The notes: generated from the sequence alone by a model not told the origin. Positions 8,980 through 17,877 are shown, counted from the first letter of the stretch. The stretch is DNA of 64,000 bases from an uncultured Prevotella sp. (GCA_944319945.1 CALUFN010000007.1:1-64000); one strand, 5' to 3'. A program made the numbers and translations.

Positions 8980-9267
8980 TCACTTCTCTTCCTCGAAGTC
9001 GACGTATTCGCCTTCGTTCTTTGAGAAAATCTTACGTTTCGCCTCGTCTGGCGAGCGTCTGTCGATTATAACCTCGCCGCCAGTCCACGCCCGTCGGGAA
9101 TCGTGCCGCCGTCCTGAGTCGGCCGTTTCTTGGGCATGCTTGAATCCGGAAGTGAATTTCCTCTTGATGTTATGGAACGAGCGGTATATGCGGTAAGCCG
9201 TTACGCACACCACGATGAAAGCGACGAATACGATCACCAATATGAAGTTAAGCAGAAAGGCTACCAT
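8980..9267 (-). CDS. DUF4834 small membrane protein
   Basis: A 95-residue protein with one N-terminal transmembrane segment (FLLNFILVIVFVAFIVVCVTAY), then a basic region and a charged tail ending EYVDFEEEK. It matches the Bacteroidota DUF4834 family, function unknown. Its start overlaps the pssA stop by 7 bp, which implies translational coupling within the psd-pssA-DUF4834 operon. By context it may act in phospholipid synthesis or the membrane assembly of its enzymes, but this is inference only. Confidence 0.8.
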   Translation of the reverse strand: MVAFLLNFILVIVFVAFIVVCVTAYRIYRSFHNIKRKFTSGFKHAQETADSGRRHDSRRAWTGGEVIIDRRSPDEAKRKIFSKNEGEYVDFEEEK

Positions 9268-9971
9268 CGCTTATCGTTTTTTGTGTTAGCGTAAATCGAC
9301 AATACTACGTACCAAGCCACGATTATCGCAAATGCAGATAACCTGAATATCAATAACAGCGGTACGCAAGAGATAATGAAAACATACTTAAGCCCGTTGC
9401 CCTTCCAGCCCCAATGCTTGAACTTAAGCGCAAACATGGGCAACTCTGCCACCATGACGTAGCAACTGACAAGCACGAGGGCCAGCACTACAAGCACCAT
9501 GTAAGGCGACGACTCGAGCCAGTCGACGGCACCGACGGTAAGCGACCCCCAAAAAAGAGCGTTGGCCGGAGTAGGCAATCCGATGAATCCCATTGCCTGA
9601 CGCTCGTCGAGATTGAACTTGGCAAGCCTCAACGCGGAGAACGCCGCCATGACATAAGCAAAGAAAGGAAGCACCGTGCGCGCCGGTTCGAGCCACGAGG
9701 GATAGTCCATTACGCCAAGTTCGAAGAACAGCATCGTGGCCGGAGCCACGCCGAACGTTACGTCGTCGGCCAGCGAGTCAAGCTCTTTTCCTATCGGCGA
9801 AGAAACTCCGAGAAGGCGTGCGCTCATGCCGTCGAAGAAGTCGAACACAGCTCCTATGACGATAAACAGCAGCGCCATGTCAAGCTGTCCGCCGAATGCG
9901 AACGCCGTAGCGACGCAACCTGAAACGAGGTTGCAGCATGTAATGGTGTTGGGAATATGTTTTTTTATCAT
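9261..9971 (-). CDS. pssA: CDP-diacylglycerol-serine O-phosphatidyltransferase
   Basis: An integral membrane enzyme that makes phosphatidylserine from CDP-diacylglycerol and L-serine, the first committed step to phosphatidylethanolamine. It is 236 residues long. The CDP-alcohol phosphotransferase signature is complete: D-x2-DG-x2-AR-x8-G-x3-D-x3-D, seen as DFFDGMSARLLG then PIGKELDSLADD. Multiple hydrophobic helices follow. The ATG at 9971 (MIKKHIPNTITCCN) fits the family N-terminus; the longer frame adds 11 residues. It lies downstream of psd, and DUF4834 overlaps its end. Confidence 0.94.
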   Translation of the reverse strand: MIKKHIPNTITCCNLVSGCVATAFAFGGQLDMALLFIVIGAVFDFFDGMSARLLGVSSPIGKELDSLADDVTFGVAPATMLFFELGVMDYPSWLEPARTVLPFFAYVMAAFSALRLAKFNLDERQAMGFIGLPTPANALFWGSLTVGAVDWLESSPYMVLVVLALVLVSCYVMVAELPMFALKFKHWGWKGNGLKYVFIISCVPLLLIFRLSAFAIIVAWYVVLSIYANTKNDKRW

Positions 9972-9977
9972 TTTTTT

Positions 9978-10108
9978 ATTCAGTGGACAAGTAACCAGTG
10001 ACAAGCAGACAAGCTATATGCTTCGTCTGATTTATATATCATTTACCACCACTTATCCTTAAATTATCCAAATATCTTGTCTGCTTGTCTACTTGTCTGC
10101 TTGTCTAC
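9978..10108. repeat. class B word-built inverted repeat (psd/pssA gap)
   Basis: The left part (about 9980-10012) contains GACAAGCAGACAAGC, and the right part (about 10077-10108) contains CTTGTCTGCTTGTCTACTTG twice over. The arms are opposed strings of GACAAG/GTAGACAAG words inside an operon, so this hairpin may attenuate or process the transcript. Confidence 0.65.
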
Positions 10109-10111
10109 TTT

Positions 10112-10801
10112 TTATTTCAGCCTTGCTATTACGGTCTTATCGCCGGTGGTGCTTTGGCCCATCTTCACGCAGACTTCGGTGCCTAAAGGCAGGTAAACGT
10201 CGACGCGCGAACCGAACTTGATGAAGCCCAAGTGCTCGTCTATGTAGCAGTCTTCCTCCGCTTTGGCGTAAGTTACGATGCGGCGGGCCACGGCTCCGGC
10301 TATCTGACGGCACAATATCTCCTCGCCTTCAGGTGTCTCGAGCATTATGTCGGCGTGTTCGTTCTCCTCACTCGCCTTCGGCAGCCAAGCCTTATGGTAG
10401 TTGCCGTTGCGATGATGTACGAATTTCACCTTGCCGTCAACGGGGAACCAATTGGCATGCACGTTGAACAGGCTCATGAATATGCTTATCATCAGGCGCT
10501 TGTCGTGAAAATATTCGTCTTCTACCACTTCCTCGATAACCACCACCTTGCCGTCGGCCGGGGCCACGACGATCTTTTCCGTATCGCCGTCGTAATATCG
10601 TTTTGGACAACGGAAGAAATTCACCACTATGCTATAAATCGTTCCGAAAACCAAGACGAACGCCCAAAACCACGCCTTGCAGTCGACGTAGACCCAAAGA
10701 ATCATCGCGACGGCGACGATGGCCACCAGCCCGTAGACCAGCGTGTCGGTACCTTCGCGGTGAAGCCTCACGTTCTTTAGTTTTCTAATTCTTTTCCCCA
10801 T
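10112..10801 (-). CDS. psd: phosphatidylserine decarboxylase
   Basis: It converts phosphatidylserine to phosphatidylethanolamine; 229 residues, the short class of the family. Proenzymes self-cleave at a serine that becomes the pyruvoyl group; here the site is in [15 protein letters not shown] near residues 200-215. An N-terminal pair of hydrophobic stretches ([37 protein letters not shown]) anchors it in the membrane. [16 protein letters not shown] holds the conserved histidine and asparagine region. It is the first gene of the psd-pssA-DUF4834 operon, whose two enzymes run consecutive steps. Confidence 0.94.
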   Translation of the reverse strand: MGKRIRKLKNVRLHREGTDTLVYGLVAIVAVAMILWVYVDCKAWFWAFVLVFGTIYSIVVNFFRCPKRYYDGDTEKIVVAPADGKVVVIEEVVEDEYFHDKRLMISIFMSLFNVHANWFPVDGKVKFVHHRNGNYHKAWLPKASEENEHADIMLETPEGEEILCRQIAGAVARRIVTYAKAEEDCYIDEHLGFIKFGSRVDVYLPLGTEVCVKMGQSTTGDKTVIARLK

Positions 10802-10829
10802 AGTAGTAAATGAAGCATAAAAATCGGTG

Positions 10830-10837
10830 CAAAGGTA
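10830..10837 (-). promoter_or_regulatory. psd promoter -7 box
   Basis: TACCTTTG on the minus strand, 29 bp ahead of the psd start, matches TAnnTTTG. The -33 element is not clear. Confidence 0.55.
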
Positions 10838-10973
10838 CTCCTTTTTTATTTATTTCCCAAATTTTTCACCTTATTCTTTACGCTTTGCAGGGTTGGCGGC
10901 CGTTTTCAATGTTACTCTGTTTGAAACAATGCCAAAACATGTTTAAACCGACACCGCAATCAATATAATTAAC

Positions 10974-10981
10974 TACTTTTG
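10974..10981 (+). promoter_or_regulatory. -7 box of the carboxypeptidase-regulatory-like gene
   Basis: TACTTTTG lies 18 bp upstream of the ATG at 10999, so the leader is very short. Confidence 0.55.
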
Positions 10982-10998
10982 CGCAAAATAAAAACAGA

Positions 10999-11478
10999 AT
11001 GACCCGTATTGGCAGCATATTGACGCTGTTGGCGCTCATTTACGCAGACGTATGCAGCGCCCAGTTTACGGCCGTAGTGTTCGACATGGAGACACGCCGG
11101 CAGATTGAGGGAGTGAAGGTAAGCATCAATCCGCACGGCACGACCACTACAGACAAGCGCGGACGGTTCGTGATCAACGGTGAGTTTCACAGCGTCACGC
11201 TGTCACGGCAGGGCTACGAGAGCCTTTCGCTCGCAAGAAGCGACCTTCGCGACACCCTCTGGATGCTGCCTAACGGACGGCGGCTTGACGAAATAATAGT
11301 GATAGGCTACAGGCCGAAAATTGGCTTCAAGATAGACGGCAAGCCGCTGAAAGGATTCCATACGCCGAAAAAACGCGGTTTGCTTGACAACTTCGACTTC
11401 TTCGACCAGTTGAATTTCAAGAAGAAAAAACAAAGGAAACGGCGCGGAAAAATAAAGGAGATACTTGACGAATACTAA
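10999..11478 (+). CDS. secreted carboxypeptidase-regulatory-like domain protein
   Basis: A 159-residue exported protein. The signal peptide is MTRIGSILTLLALIYADVCSA, then a single beta-sandwich of the carboxypeptidase-D regulatory type (FTAVVFDMETRRQIEGVKVSI, GTTTTDKRGRFVI, SVTLSRQGYESLSL, DTLWMLPNGRRLDEIIVIG). The C-terminus is strongly basic (KKKKQRKRRGK). Such domains begin many Bacteroidota TonB-dependent receptors, but this one has no barrel attached. Function is unknown; the basic tail might contact nucleic acid or the cell surface, which is inference. Confidence 0.75.
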   Translation: MTRIGSILTLLALIYADVCSAQFTAVVFDMETRRQIEGVKVSINPHGTTTTDKRGRFVINGEFHSVTLSRQGYESLSLARSDLRDTLWMLPNGRRLDEIIVIGYRPKIGFKIDGKPLKGFHTPKKRGLLDNFDFFDQLNFKKKKQRKRRGKIKEILDEY

Positions 11479-11631
11479 CCGCCGACACCCCCGATACGGA
11501 CCTAACATGCCACATGCCCTACTCGACGGCAACGACGATTGCGGAAAGAGGCAATCACGGACGGTCTTGTTATGAAATATATTTTTACATTTCTTATATT
11601 TACAAAATGCCATTATTTTGCAATTTTATAT

Positions 11632-11639
11632 TATCTTTG
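11632..11639 (+). promoter_or_regulatory. ddh promoter -7 box
   Basis: TATCTTTG lies 40 bp before the ddh ATG, within an AT-rich stretch. No -33 element at the right distance is obvious. Confidence 0.55.
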
Positions 11640-11678
11640 CAAACCGAAATATAGAACACATTAAACATTTGTAACGAA

Positions 11679-12578
11679 ATGAAGAAAATAAGAGCCGCCG
11701 TAGTGGGCTACGGCAACATCGGAAAATTCACCTTGCAGGCCCTTGAAGCAGCCGACGACTTCGAGGTTGCGGGCATCGTAAGGCGCAACGGAGCGGAAAA
11801 CAAGCCGGCCGAGCTGGCGCAGTATGATGTGGTAAAAGACATCACAGAACTGAAAGACGTCGACGTGGCGATACTTGCCACCCCGACGCGCAGATGCGAA
11901 GAGTATGCCTCGAAAATCCTTCCGCTGGGCATAAACACTGTAGACAGCTTCGACATACACACCAGCATCAGCCAATACCGTGCCAACCTGATGAAGATAT
12001 GCAAGGAGCACGGGCGCGTGGCAGTGATTGCGGCCGGATGGGATCCGGGCTCTGACAGCGTTGTGCGCACTCTCATGGAGAGCCTTGCACCCAAAGGCTT
12101 GAGCTATACCAACTTCGGTCCGGGCATGAGCATGGGCCACTCGGTGTGCGTCCGCTCGAAAGCCGGCGTGAAAAACGCCCTTTCCGTAACCATACCTAAA
12201 GGCGAAGGCATACATCGCCGCATGGTTTACGTAGAGCTGGAGGAGGGCGCAAGCCTCAGCGAAGTGACCAAAGCCATTAAGGAAGACCCATATTTCGCAA
12301 GCGACGAGACGTATGTCATCGAGGTGCCGAGCGTTGATGCCGTAAGGGACATGGGCCACGGAGTGAACCTCGTGCGCAAGGGCGTAAGCGGACAGACGCA
12401 AAACCAACGCTTCGAGTTTAACATGAGCATCAACAATCCGGCGCTTACTGGCCAGGTGCTTGTCAACGTCGCGCGCGCTTCAATGCGCCAGCAACCGGGA
12501 TGCTACACGATGATAGAGATACCGGTGGTTGACCTTCTGCCCGGCGACAGGGACGAATGGGTCGGCCATCTTGTGTAA
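11679..12578 (+). CDS. ddh: meso-diaminopimelate dehydrogenase
   Basis: A cytosolic NADPH-dependent enzyme that converts L-tetrahydrodipicolinate and ammonia to meso-diaminopimelate, a one-step route to lysine and peptidoglycan precursors. It has 299 residues, the family length is about 320. The Rossmann nucleotide-binding motif is AVVGYGNIG near residue 7. Family segments include ATPTRRCEEYASKILPLGINTVDSFDIH, GWDPGSDSVVRTL and FGPGMSMGHSVCVRS. Use of free ammonia fits the ammonium-assimilation genes elsewhere in the window, although they are not adjacent. It is a single gene with its own promoter and a downstream hairpin. Confidence 0.93.
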   Translation: MKKIRAAVVGYGNIGKFTLQALEAADDFEVAGIVRRNGAENKPAELAQYDVVKDITELKDVDVAILATPTRRCEEYASKILPLGINTVDSFDIHTSISQYRANLMKICKEHGRVAVIAAGWDPGSDSVVRTLMESLAPKGLSYTNFGPGMSMGHSVCVRSKAGVKNALSVTIPKGEGIHRRMVYVELEEGASLSEVTKAIKEDPYFASDETYVIEVPSVDAVRDMGHGVNLVRKGVSGQTQNQRFEFNMSINNPALTGQVLVNVARASMRQQPGCYTMIEIPVVDLLPGDRDEWVGHLV

Positions 12579-12580
12579 AG

Positions 12581-12745
12581 AATCAAGAGTTTAGAATTAA
12601 GATTTTTGAAACGATATTCGGCATTAAGCCGACTGAGATTTAAGGGTTAGGAGTCAAGAAACGTATCAAGCATTAGGCCGATCAAGTGGTAAACGCCTTA
12701 GCATCTAAGGCCGCAAGCGGCGTTTCTTGGTTCCTGACTTTTTGT
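12581..12745. repeat. class B inverted repeat and terminator after ddh
   Basis: GTTAGGAGTCAAGAAACG (about 12646-12663) pairs, with three mismatches, with CGTTTCTTGGTTCCTGAC (about 12720-12738). TTTTTG follows the right arm, so it should also terminate ddh transcripts. AGAATTAAG words lie in the left flank. Confidence 0.65.
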
Positions 12746-12822
12746 TTTCCAACCTTTACGCAAGGCCGTGTACGGCCCTGACGGTTGCATTCATTTCCCT
12801 AACGACTGAAAAACAACCACGT

Positions 12823-13539
12823 ATGATACCCAAACTTATTCATTTGTGCTGGTTCAGCAACGACCCGTTTCCCGTCGAGATAAAGATATGCCTTGACAGT
12901 TGGAAGCGCATTTTGCCCGACTTCAAAATACGTCGCTGGACGTATGAAGACGCGCGTGCCATCGGTTGCAGATACATTAACGAGGCCTTAGACGCCCGAA
13001 AATGGGCTTTCGCCGCCGATGCTGTACGATTTTACGCCGTCTACAAGGAGGGAGGGGTCTACATGGACAGCGACATACTGATAAAGAAACGCTTCGACCG
13101 GCTCATCCCGGACAAGGGTTTCGCCACGTTTCATGAGAACTTCGGCTACAAGCTGCAGTTACAGGCGGCCTTCTTCATGGGCGAGAAGGGCAACGCCTTC
13201 TGCCGCGACGCTTTTGAATATTACGCCACGCGGTCTTTCGTTAAACCCGACGGAGCGTATGACATGGAGATATCGCCCGTAGTAATGCTCGGCGTAGCCC
13301 GCAAGTACGGCTACGAGCCGGTAGGCACTGAGCAACATCTGGCCGGCGACATAATAATATATCCGGGGTATTATGTCACGCCGAGAAAGAAAGACGTGAC
13401 CGTGCATCCCGACGAGTTCGCCCTGCACACGATCTACGGCAGCTGGCGCACACGCAAGTTGGGACGCAGGATAGAGCTGTTCGTCAAGCACGTATTTACG
13501 GTTATAAGGTATTACGGTTGTAAGGTTTTGAGGTTTTGA
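12823..13539 (+). CDS. GT32-like glycosyltransferase
   Basis: A 238-residue transferase of the capsular-polysaccharide/OCH1-like group. The N-terminus MIPKLIHLCWFSN and the RRWTYEDARAIG region match the Gly_transf_sug fold. The metal-binding DxD is in EGGVYMDSDILIKKRF near residue 85, and AFAADAVRFYAVYKEGG precedes it. It should add a sugar from a nucleotide donor to a surface glycan; donor and acceptor are unknown. No other glycan genes flank it. The ATG at 12823 matches the family start. The last 14 residues (from FTVIRYYGC) are encoded by a short tandem repeat that continues past the stop, so the natural C-terminus may have been overwritten. Confidence 0.85.
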   Translation: MIPKLIHLCWFSNDPFPVEIKICLDSWKRILPDFKIRRWTYEDARAIGCRYINEALDARKWAFAADAVRFYAVYKEGGVYMDSDILIKKRFDRLIPDKGFATFHENFGYKLQLQAAFFMGEKGNAFCRDAFEYYATRSFVKPDGAYDMEISPVVMLGVARKYGYEPVGTEQHLAGDIIIYPGYYVTPRKKDVTVHPDEFALHTIYGSWRTRKLGRRIELFVKHVFTVIRYYGCKVLRF

Positions 13540-13733
13540 GGTTATATGGTTTTACGGTTATAGGGTTTTACGGTTATAGGGTTTTACGGTTATAGGGTTT
13601 TACGGTTATAGGGTTTTACGGTTATGAGGTTTTACGGTCTTGGGATTTCGTGGCAATTATTTATAACCTTAACTACCTTATTCCGCAAAACCCTATAACC
13701 GCAAAACCTCATAACCGCAAAACCCTATAACCG
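13497..13733. repeat. class B tandem words ACGGTTATAGGGTTTT in opposed arms
   Basis: About eight words of a 16-bp period (TTTTACGGTTATAGGG and variants) run from inside the GT32 coding end to about 13640. Three inverted copies (CGCAAAACCCTATAACC) follow at 13684-13733, ending just before the stop of the C1 peptidase gene. The two sets form a very long imperfect hairpin between convergent genes. This is the clearest example of the class. Confidence 0.85.
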
Positions 13734-13740
13734 CTATTAC

Positions 13741-15162
13741 TTATTCATCGGGCAGGAAGAGCGGGTCTTCGGGCATTACCATTACCGGCTCCTGCTCATA
13801 CTGCTTAAGCATCTTGGCGGGTACGTACTTCTTGTCTACCACCAAGCGGAACATGTACTCGTTAAACCACTCGTTGGTCATTATCAGGCATCCGCTTTGG
13901 CCCCAAGCCGGGCCCCAGCTGTTTTCCACCTTCCACATCACAGGCTTGCCGTTTTTGTCAAGGTCTACGGCCGTCAGGGTCATGGCGTGGGTCGAGCCGC
14001 TGTCATACGTCATGATGCGCTGCGCCTTGTCCATGCCGAACGTCGTGCCGAAGAGTGAGCCGTAGTCAAAGTTGTCTACGTCGCAATAGCCGCGCTTGCG
14101 GTCGAGGAACTTGCCCACGTCGTAAGAGCTGTACAGCTTGCGGCCGTCTTTCAGCGAGGCTATGGCCAAGCCGGCAATGTCTTCCATGGGCAAGTTGAGA
14201 TATTTCCAGTTGGTGCCATCATACGTGTGGCGGTCATACTCCACCTCGTATGTCTTGTAATACTCGCGTCGCGGGTCGTTCATCACCATTATAAACGAGC
14301 CCATCACGGGCGTGTCGCCCATTATCTCGGCGGCAAAGGTCACGGGATTGTACGTCTTGGCCTCGGTCACCGTGCGTCCGTCCTTGTTCTTGAAGGCGTA
14401 AGTAAACTCCGTAGGCGGCTCTCCCATCGTCAGCGCGAGCATGCGGTAAACCACGGCGAGCATCTTGGTCTTCTCGGCCTTTATGTCAGCCCTACTCTTA
14501 CCCTGCGCCACCATGTCGCGCAGCTTCAGGCCGCACTCGCGCAGCTTCGATTTCATCAGGGCGGTCACGCGGCCGGTGTTGTCGCTAGAATACGTCTCGG
14601 GCATCACCTCGGCCGGCACCAGTCCGTACTTCGACACGAGGTCGGCCACGCCGCAATACGTGCCGCCGTCGTTAAGCGGACTCTTGAAGAAGAAGCGCAC
14701 GCGCTCGTCGTCGATTGGTTTGTCAGCACAGTCTATCACTCCCTGCAGGAAGAGATTGGCCTTCTCCAGCTGGTCGTAGAAGAACAGGTAATCGTGCGAG
14801 AGATTCACGGTCAGCGAGTCCGTGCGCTGTGCGAACGCCGAACGCAGCACGTTGAATCCGCTGAACATCCAGCACCGCCCGCTCTGCTTTTGGTCGGTAA
14901 TGTTCTGCGCCGGGGTCTCCACGTTGAAATAAGTGTCTATAGCGCCGTTGTTGGCCTGGTTTACGGCCAGTGCGTCGATGTTGTTCGCCGCCAAAGCGTT
15001 GAACAGGGCGCGGTCGGCCGGCGTGCGCTGTTGCGCCTGTTTAATCTCACGGAGCATGTCCTTAGATATGCCACCGTCATTAGTTTGGGCGTAGCCCGGC
15101 AGCGCGAAGGCGGCCAGCATCATGCCCGACACGATGAAAGTCTTAGCTGTAGTCATTTTCAT
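13741..15162 (-). CDS. exported C1B (bleomycin hydrolase-like) cysteine peptidase
   Basis: A papain-fold aminopeptidase of the C1B type with 473 residues. The signal peptide (MKMTTAKTFIVSGMMLAAFALPGYAQ) indicates export, unusual against the cytosolic BlmH/PepC of other phyla but common in Bacteroidales. The catalytic cysteine is in QKQSGRCWMFSGFNVLRS near residue 90, the histidine in YDSGSTHAMTLTAVD, and the asparagine in WKVENSWGP. The start at 15162 gives the signal peptide; the longer frame adds 16 residues. It probably trims peptides in the periplasm. It has its own promoter at 15181. Confidence 0.92.
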   Translation of the reverse strand: MKMTTAKTFIVSGMMLAAFALPGYAQTNDGGISKDMLREIKQAQQRTPADRALFNALAANNIDALAVNQANNGAIDTYFNVETPAQNITDQKQSGRCWMFSGFNVLRSAFAQRTDSLTVNLSHDYLFFYDQLEKANLFLQGVIDCADKPIDDERVRFFFKSPLNDGGTYCGVADLVSKYGLVPAEVMPETYSSDNTGRVTALMKSKLRECGLKLRDMVAQGKSRADIKAEKTKMLAVVYRMLALTMGEPPTEFTYAFKNKDGRTVTEAKTYNPVTFAAEIMGDTPVMGSFIMVMNDPRREYYKTYEVEYDRHTYDGTNWKYLNLPMEDIAGLAIASLKDGRKLYSSYDVGKFLDRKRGYCDVDNFDYGSLFGTTFGMDKAQRIMTYDSGSTHAMTLTAVDLDKNGKPVMWKVENSWGPAWGQSGCLIMTNEWFNEYMFRLVVDKKYVPAKMLKQYEQEPVMVMPEDPLFLPDE

Positions 15163-15180
15163 TAGATTTAATTTTGACGG

Positions 15181-15211
15181 CAAATATACGAAAAAACGCA
15201 GGCAAACCAAA
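15181..15211 (-). promoter_or_regulatory. promoter of the C1B peptidase
   Basis: Minus strand TTTG (15208-15211), 19 bp, TATATTTG (15181-15188), 19 bp before the ATG. Confidence 0.65.
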
Positions 15212-15289
15212 ATAATTTACCGAAAAACACTACAAGCCTGCATCGCCCGGCAGGCACGCTTACAGGCAGCACACAGTTAGCTGCTTACT

Positions 15290-15373
15290 CAAAAGGCAAC
15301 CTTTAACACTGCAAAAGGTAACCTTTCACGACACAAAAGGCCACCTTTCGTGTTGCGAAAGGTGGCCTTTTGC
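15290..15373. repeat. class A palindromic array, copy 3
   Basis: Four units at about 15291, 15312, 15334 and 15355, including GCAAAAGGTAACCTTTC and GCGAAAGGTGGCCTTTT. Steps are 21-22 bp. It lies between the cupin stop and the C1B peptidase promoter. Confidence 0.88.
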
Positions 15374-15444
15374 AAAACAGGTGCTAATCTATTGGTTTAC
15401 AAGTATTTAGCAATCACGGCAAGATATCGGCCGCGCATGGCTGC

Positions 15445-15915
15445 TTACCGTGCCAAACCGTCGGGGAACACCTCGTCTTGCAGTATCACGCCGTCGGTCA
15501 TCGGGGTGTCGTCTGCCCCGAAAACGTCGGCCTTATACTGCACGCACATCACGATCATGTCAGCCGTTCCCGTGTTGCGCAGCGCGCGCTTGCCGGCCGG
15601 AGCCACGCGCACGAGACTGCCTTCGGCCACGGCGAACAGTCTGTCGTCAACCCTGAACTCGCCCTCGCCATTGAGCACTACGTAGAGTTCCTCGTGCGTC
15701 TTGTGCGCATGCACGAAGGCGCTACCCTCGCCCGGGGCCAACGTCTGCAGCGACATCTCCATGCCCGTAGACTTCAGGGCAGCTCCCGTGAACACCTTGC
15801 CCTTTATCGTAACGTCTGGGCCCATAGGCAGTTCGTAATCCTTCAACTCGTCAAACCGTCCGGCAGACACGGCCGTAAAGTTTGTTCCTTCTGCTAAAAC
15901 CTTAAGTTCTTTCAT
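15445..15915 (-). CDS. cupin-domain protein
   Basis: A 156-residue single-cupin protein. The two metal-binding motifs are present: SAFVHAHKTHEELYVVLNGEGEFRVDD and, more loosely, SLVRVAPAGKRALRNTG. The histidines and the glutamate (H-x-H-x5-E) suggest a bound divalent metal. Small cupins of this type act as isomerases, dioxygenases or sugar-binding proteins, so no reaction can be assigned. It is monocistronic with a TATCTTTG-type box at 15952-15959. Confidence 0.85.
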   Translation of the reverse strand: MKELKVLAEGTNFTAVSAGRFDELKDYELPMGPDVTIKGKVFTGAALKSTGMEMSLQTLAPGEGSAFVHAHKTHEELYVVLNGEGEFRVDDRLFAVAEGSLVRVAPAGKRALRNTGTADMIVMCVQYKADVFGADDTPMTDGVILQDEVFPDGLAR

Positions 15916-15951
15916 ATCCGTATAAGCTATGTCAGTTATCGTTTACGGGTG

Positions 15952-15959
15952 CAAAGATA
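15952..15959 (-). promoter_or_regulatory. cupin gene -7 box
   Basis: Minus strand TATCTTTG, 36 bp ahead of the ATG at 15915. Confidence 0.6.
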
Positions 15960-16074
15960 ACACATAAACCTCACGTTTACAAGAGGTTACACTAAAGTAA
16001 CATGGTTACGCCAGGGTAACTGTTGCTGAGCGGCAACATGTTATGGAATCAACAATTTACAAAGTTTAACGTTT

Positions 16075-16172
16075 AATGCATAATATAAAATGCACGATGC
16101 ATAACCAGGCGTGCGGATATGGCGAACAAGGCGCAGCCTGATTATGCATCGTGCATTATGCATTGTGCATTA
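16075..16172. repeat. class B word-built inverted repeat (after nadB)
   Basis: ATGCACGATGCATAA (16090-16104) and TTATGCATCGTGCAT (16142-16156) are a perfect 15-bp inverted repeat. They are flanked by further AATGCATAAT words on both sides. It sits just past the nadB stop and probably ends its transcript. Confidence 0.75.
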
Positions 16173-16176
16173 AAAT

Positions 16177-17766
16177 TTATGCTTTATCGTAAGCGTGGAG
16201 CGGATAGTCTATGGTGAAATGCAGTCCGCGGCACTCCTTGCGCTCCATGGCCTGGCGCGTGATAAGGTATCCCACGTTGATCATGTTGCGCAGCTCGCAG
16301 ATGTCGCGACTCGCCTTTACGCGCTTGAAGAGGGCCTCCGTCTCCTCGTAAAGCAGGTCGAGGCGGGTCCAAGCGCGCTTTAGGCGCAGGTCGCTGCGCA
16401 CTATGCCTACGTAGTTGCTCATCGTCTGGCACACCTCTCTCACGCTTTGCGTGATGAGAACCTTCTCCTCGTTGGTCATCGTCCCTTCGTCGTTCCACTC
16501 CGGCACACGGTCGTTAAACGAGTACCCGTCTACGTTGGCAAGGCTGTGCTTGGCCGCTGCGTCGGCGTAGACCACGGCCTCTATGAGCGAATTGCTGGCC
16601 AGGCGGTTGCCGCCGTGCAGTCCCGTGCACGAACATTCGCCTATGGCGTAGAGGCGATGGATGCTCGACTCGCCGTTAAGGTCCACCTTGATGCCGCCGC
16701 ACATGTAGTGGGCCGCAGGGCGCACGGGTATGTAGTCCTTCGTGATGTCTATGCCTAAAGACAGGCACTTGTTGTAGATGTTTGGGAAGTGGTGCTTCGT
16801 CTCCTCGGCGTCCTTGTGCGTCACGTCGAGGCAAACGTGGTCAAGTCCGTGTATCTTCATTTCCTTGTCTATCGCACGGGCCACTATGTCGCGCGGCGCG
16901 AGCGACAGTCGCGGGTCGTATTTCTCCATGAACGATTCGCCCGTAGGCAGCCTCAGTATGCCCCCGTAGCCGCGCATAGCCTCGGTGATGAGGTATGCCG
17001 GGTGAGTCTCGTGCGGATTGTAAAGGGCCGTCGGGTGGAATTGTACGAACTCCATGTCCTTCACCGTACCCTTTGCACGGTAGACCATGGCCTCACCGTC
17101 GCCGGTGGATATTACGGGGTTGGTAGTCGACTGGTAGACGGCACCGCATCCGCCGGTGCACATCAGGGTGACCTTGCTCAGGTAGGTGTCCACCTTCTGC
17201 GTGTCGGGATTGAGCACGTAGGCACCGTAACACTCTATGTCGGGCGTGCGGCGCGTCACCTCTATGCCGAGATGATGCTGCGTGATGATCTCCACGGCGA
17301 AATGGTTTTCCTTTATCTCTATATCGGGATTGCTGCGCACGGCGGCCATCAGGCCGCGCTGTATCTCGGCCCCGGTGTCGTCGGCATGGTGGAGTATGCG
17401 GAACTCCGAGTGCCCGCCCTCGCGGTGCAGGTCGTAGTTGCCGTCGGCGTTCTTGTCAAACTGCACTCCCCACTGCACCAACTCCCTGATCTGCGCGGGA
17501 GCGTTGCGCACCACCTGCTCCACCGCCCGGCGGTCGCTTATGTAGTCGCCGGCTATCATCGTGTCTTCAATGTGCTTCTCGAAATTGTCCACCTCAAGGT
17601 TGGTTACCGATGCTACTCCTCCCTGGGCGAAAGCCGTGTTGGCCTCGTCGAGCGTGGTTTTACATATTATACAAATCTTTCCCTTGTGCGCTCTTGCTAT
17701 CTTAAGGGCGTAGCTCATACCGGCGACACCTGCGCCGATAATCAAAAAGTCATACTTGAATACCAT
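16177..17766 (-). CDS. nadB: L-aspartate oxidase
   Basis: A cytosolic flavoenzyme that oxidises L-aspartate to iminoaspartate, the first step of NAD synthesis; it feeds NadA. It has 529 residues, the normal length. The FAD motif is DFLIIGAGVAGMSYAL at the N-terminus; the succinate-dehydrogenase-like active-site segments are EGGHSEFRILHHADDTGAEI, QFHPTALYNPHE, LAPRDIVARAID and RPAAHYMCGGIKVD. No nadA or nadC lies beside it. Its promoter is divergent from that of the PH-like gene. Confidence 0.95.
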   Translation of the reverse strand: MVFKYDFLIIGAGVAGMSYALKIARAHKGKICIICKTTLDEANTAFAQGGVASVTNLEVDNFEKHIEDTMIAGDYISDRRAVEQVVRNAPAQIRELVQWGVQFDKNADGNYDLHREGGHSEFRILHHADDTGAEIQRGLMAAVRSNPDIEIKENHFAVEIITQHHLGIEVTRRTPDIECYGAYVLNPDTQKVDTYLSKVTLMCTGGCGAVYQSTTNPVISTGDGEAMVYRAKGTVKDMEFVQFHPTALYNPHETHPAYLITEAMRGYGGILRLPTGESFMEKYDPRLSLAPRDIVARAIDKEMKIHGLDHVCLDVTHKDAEETKHHFPNIYNKCLSLGIDITKDYIPVRPAAHYMCGGIKVDLNGESSIHRLYAIGECSCTGLHGGNRLASNSLIEAVVYADAAAKHSLANVDGYSFNDRVPEWNDEGTMTNEEKVLITQSVREVCQTMSNYVGIVRSDLRLKRAWTRLDLLYEETEALFKRVKASRDICELRNMINVGYLITRQAMERKECRGLHFTIDYPLHAYDKA

Positions 17767-17789
17767 AAGAACATAATATAAGTAGACAA

Positions 17790-17870
17790 ACCGACCGGTG
17801 ACGAGTGAACGACGAGACTTGTCTGCACGCTTCCCTGTTACTTGTCAGCCTGTTTCTTGCCTGCTGTGAT
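17790..17870. repeat. weak class B words near the nadB start
   Basis: GTAGACAAACCGACCGGTGAC and GACGAGACTTGTCTGC face CTTGTCAGCCTG and TTCTTGCCTGCTG. The words resemble those at 9978-10108 and 52413-52493, but pairing is poor. Confidence 0.35.
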
Positions 17871-17877
17871 TTGCGTG

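Noticed and set aside
13497-13733. CRISPR array
   Set aside because: The period is 16 bp with no unique spacers, and the copies are in two opposed orientations.
15290-15373. CRISPR array (class A units)
   Set aside because: The units are 15-bp palindromes with 6-7 bp between them, too short for repeats and spacers, and there are no cas genes.
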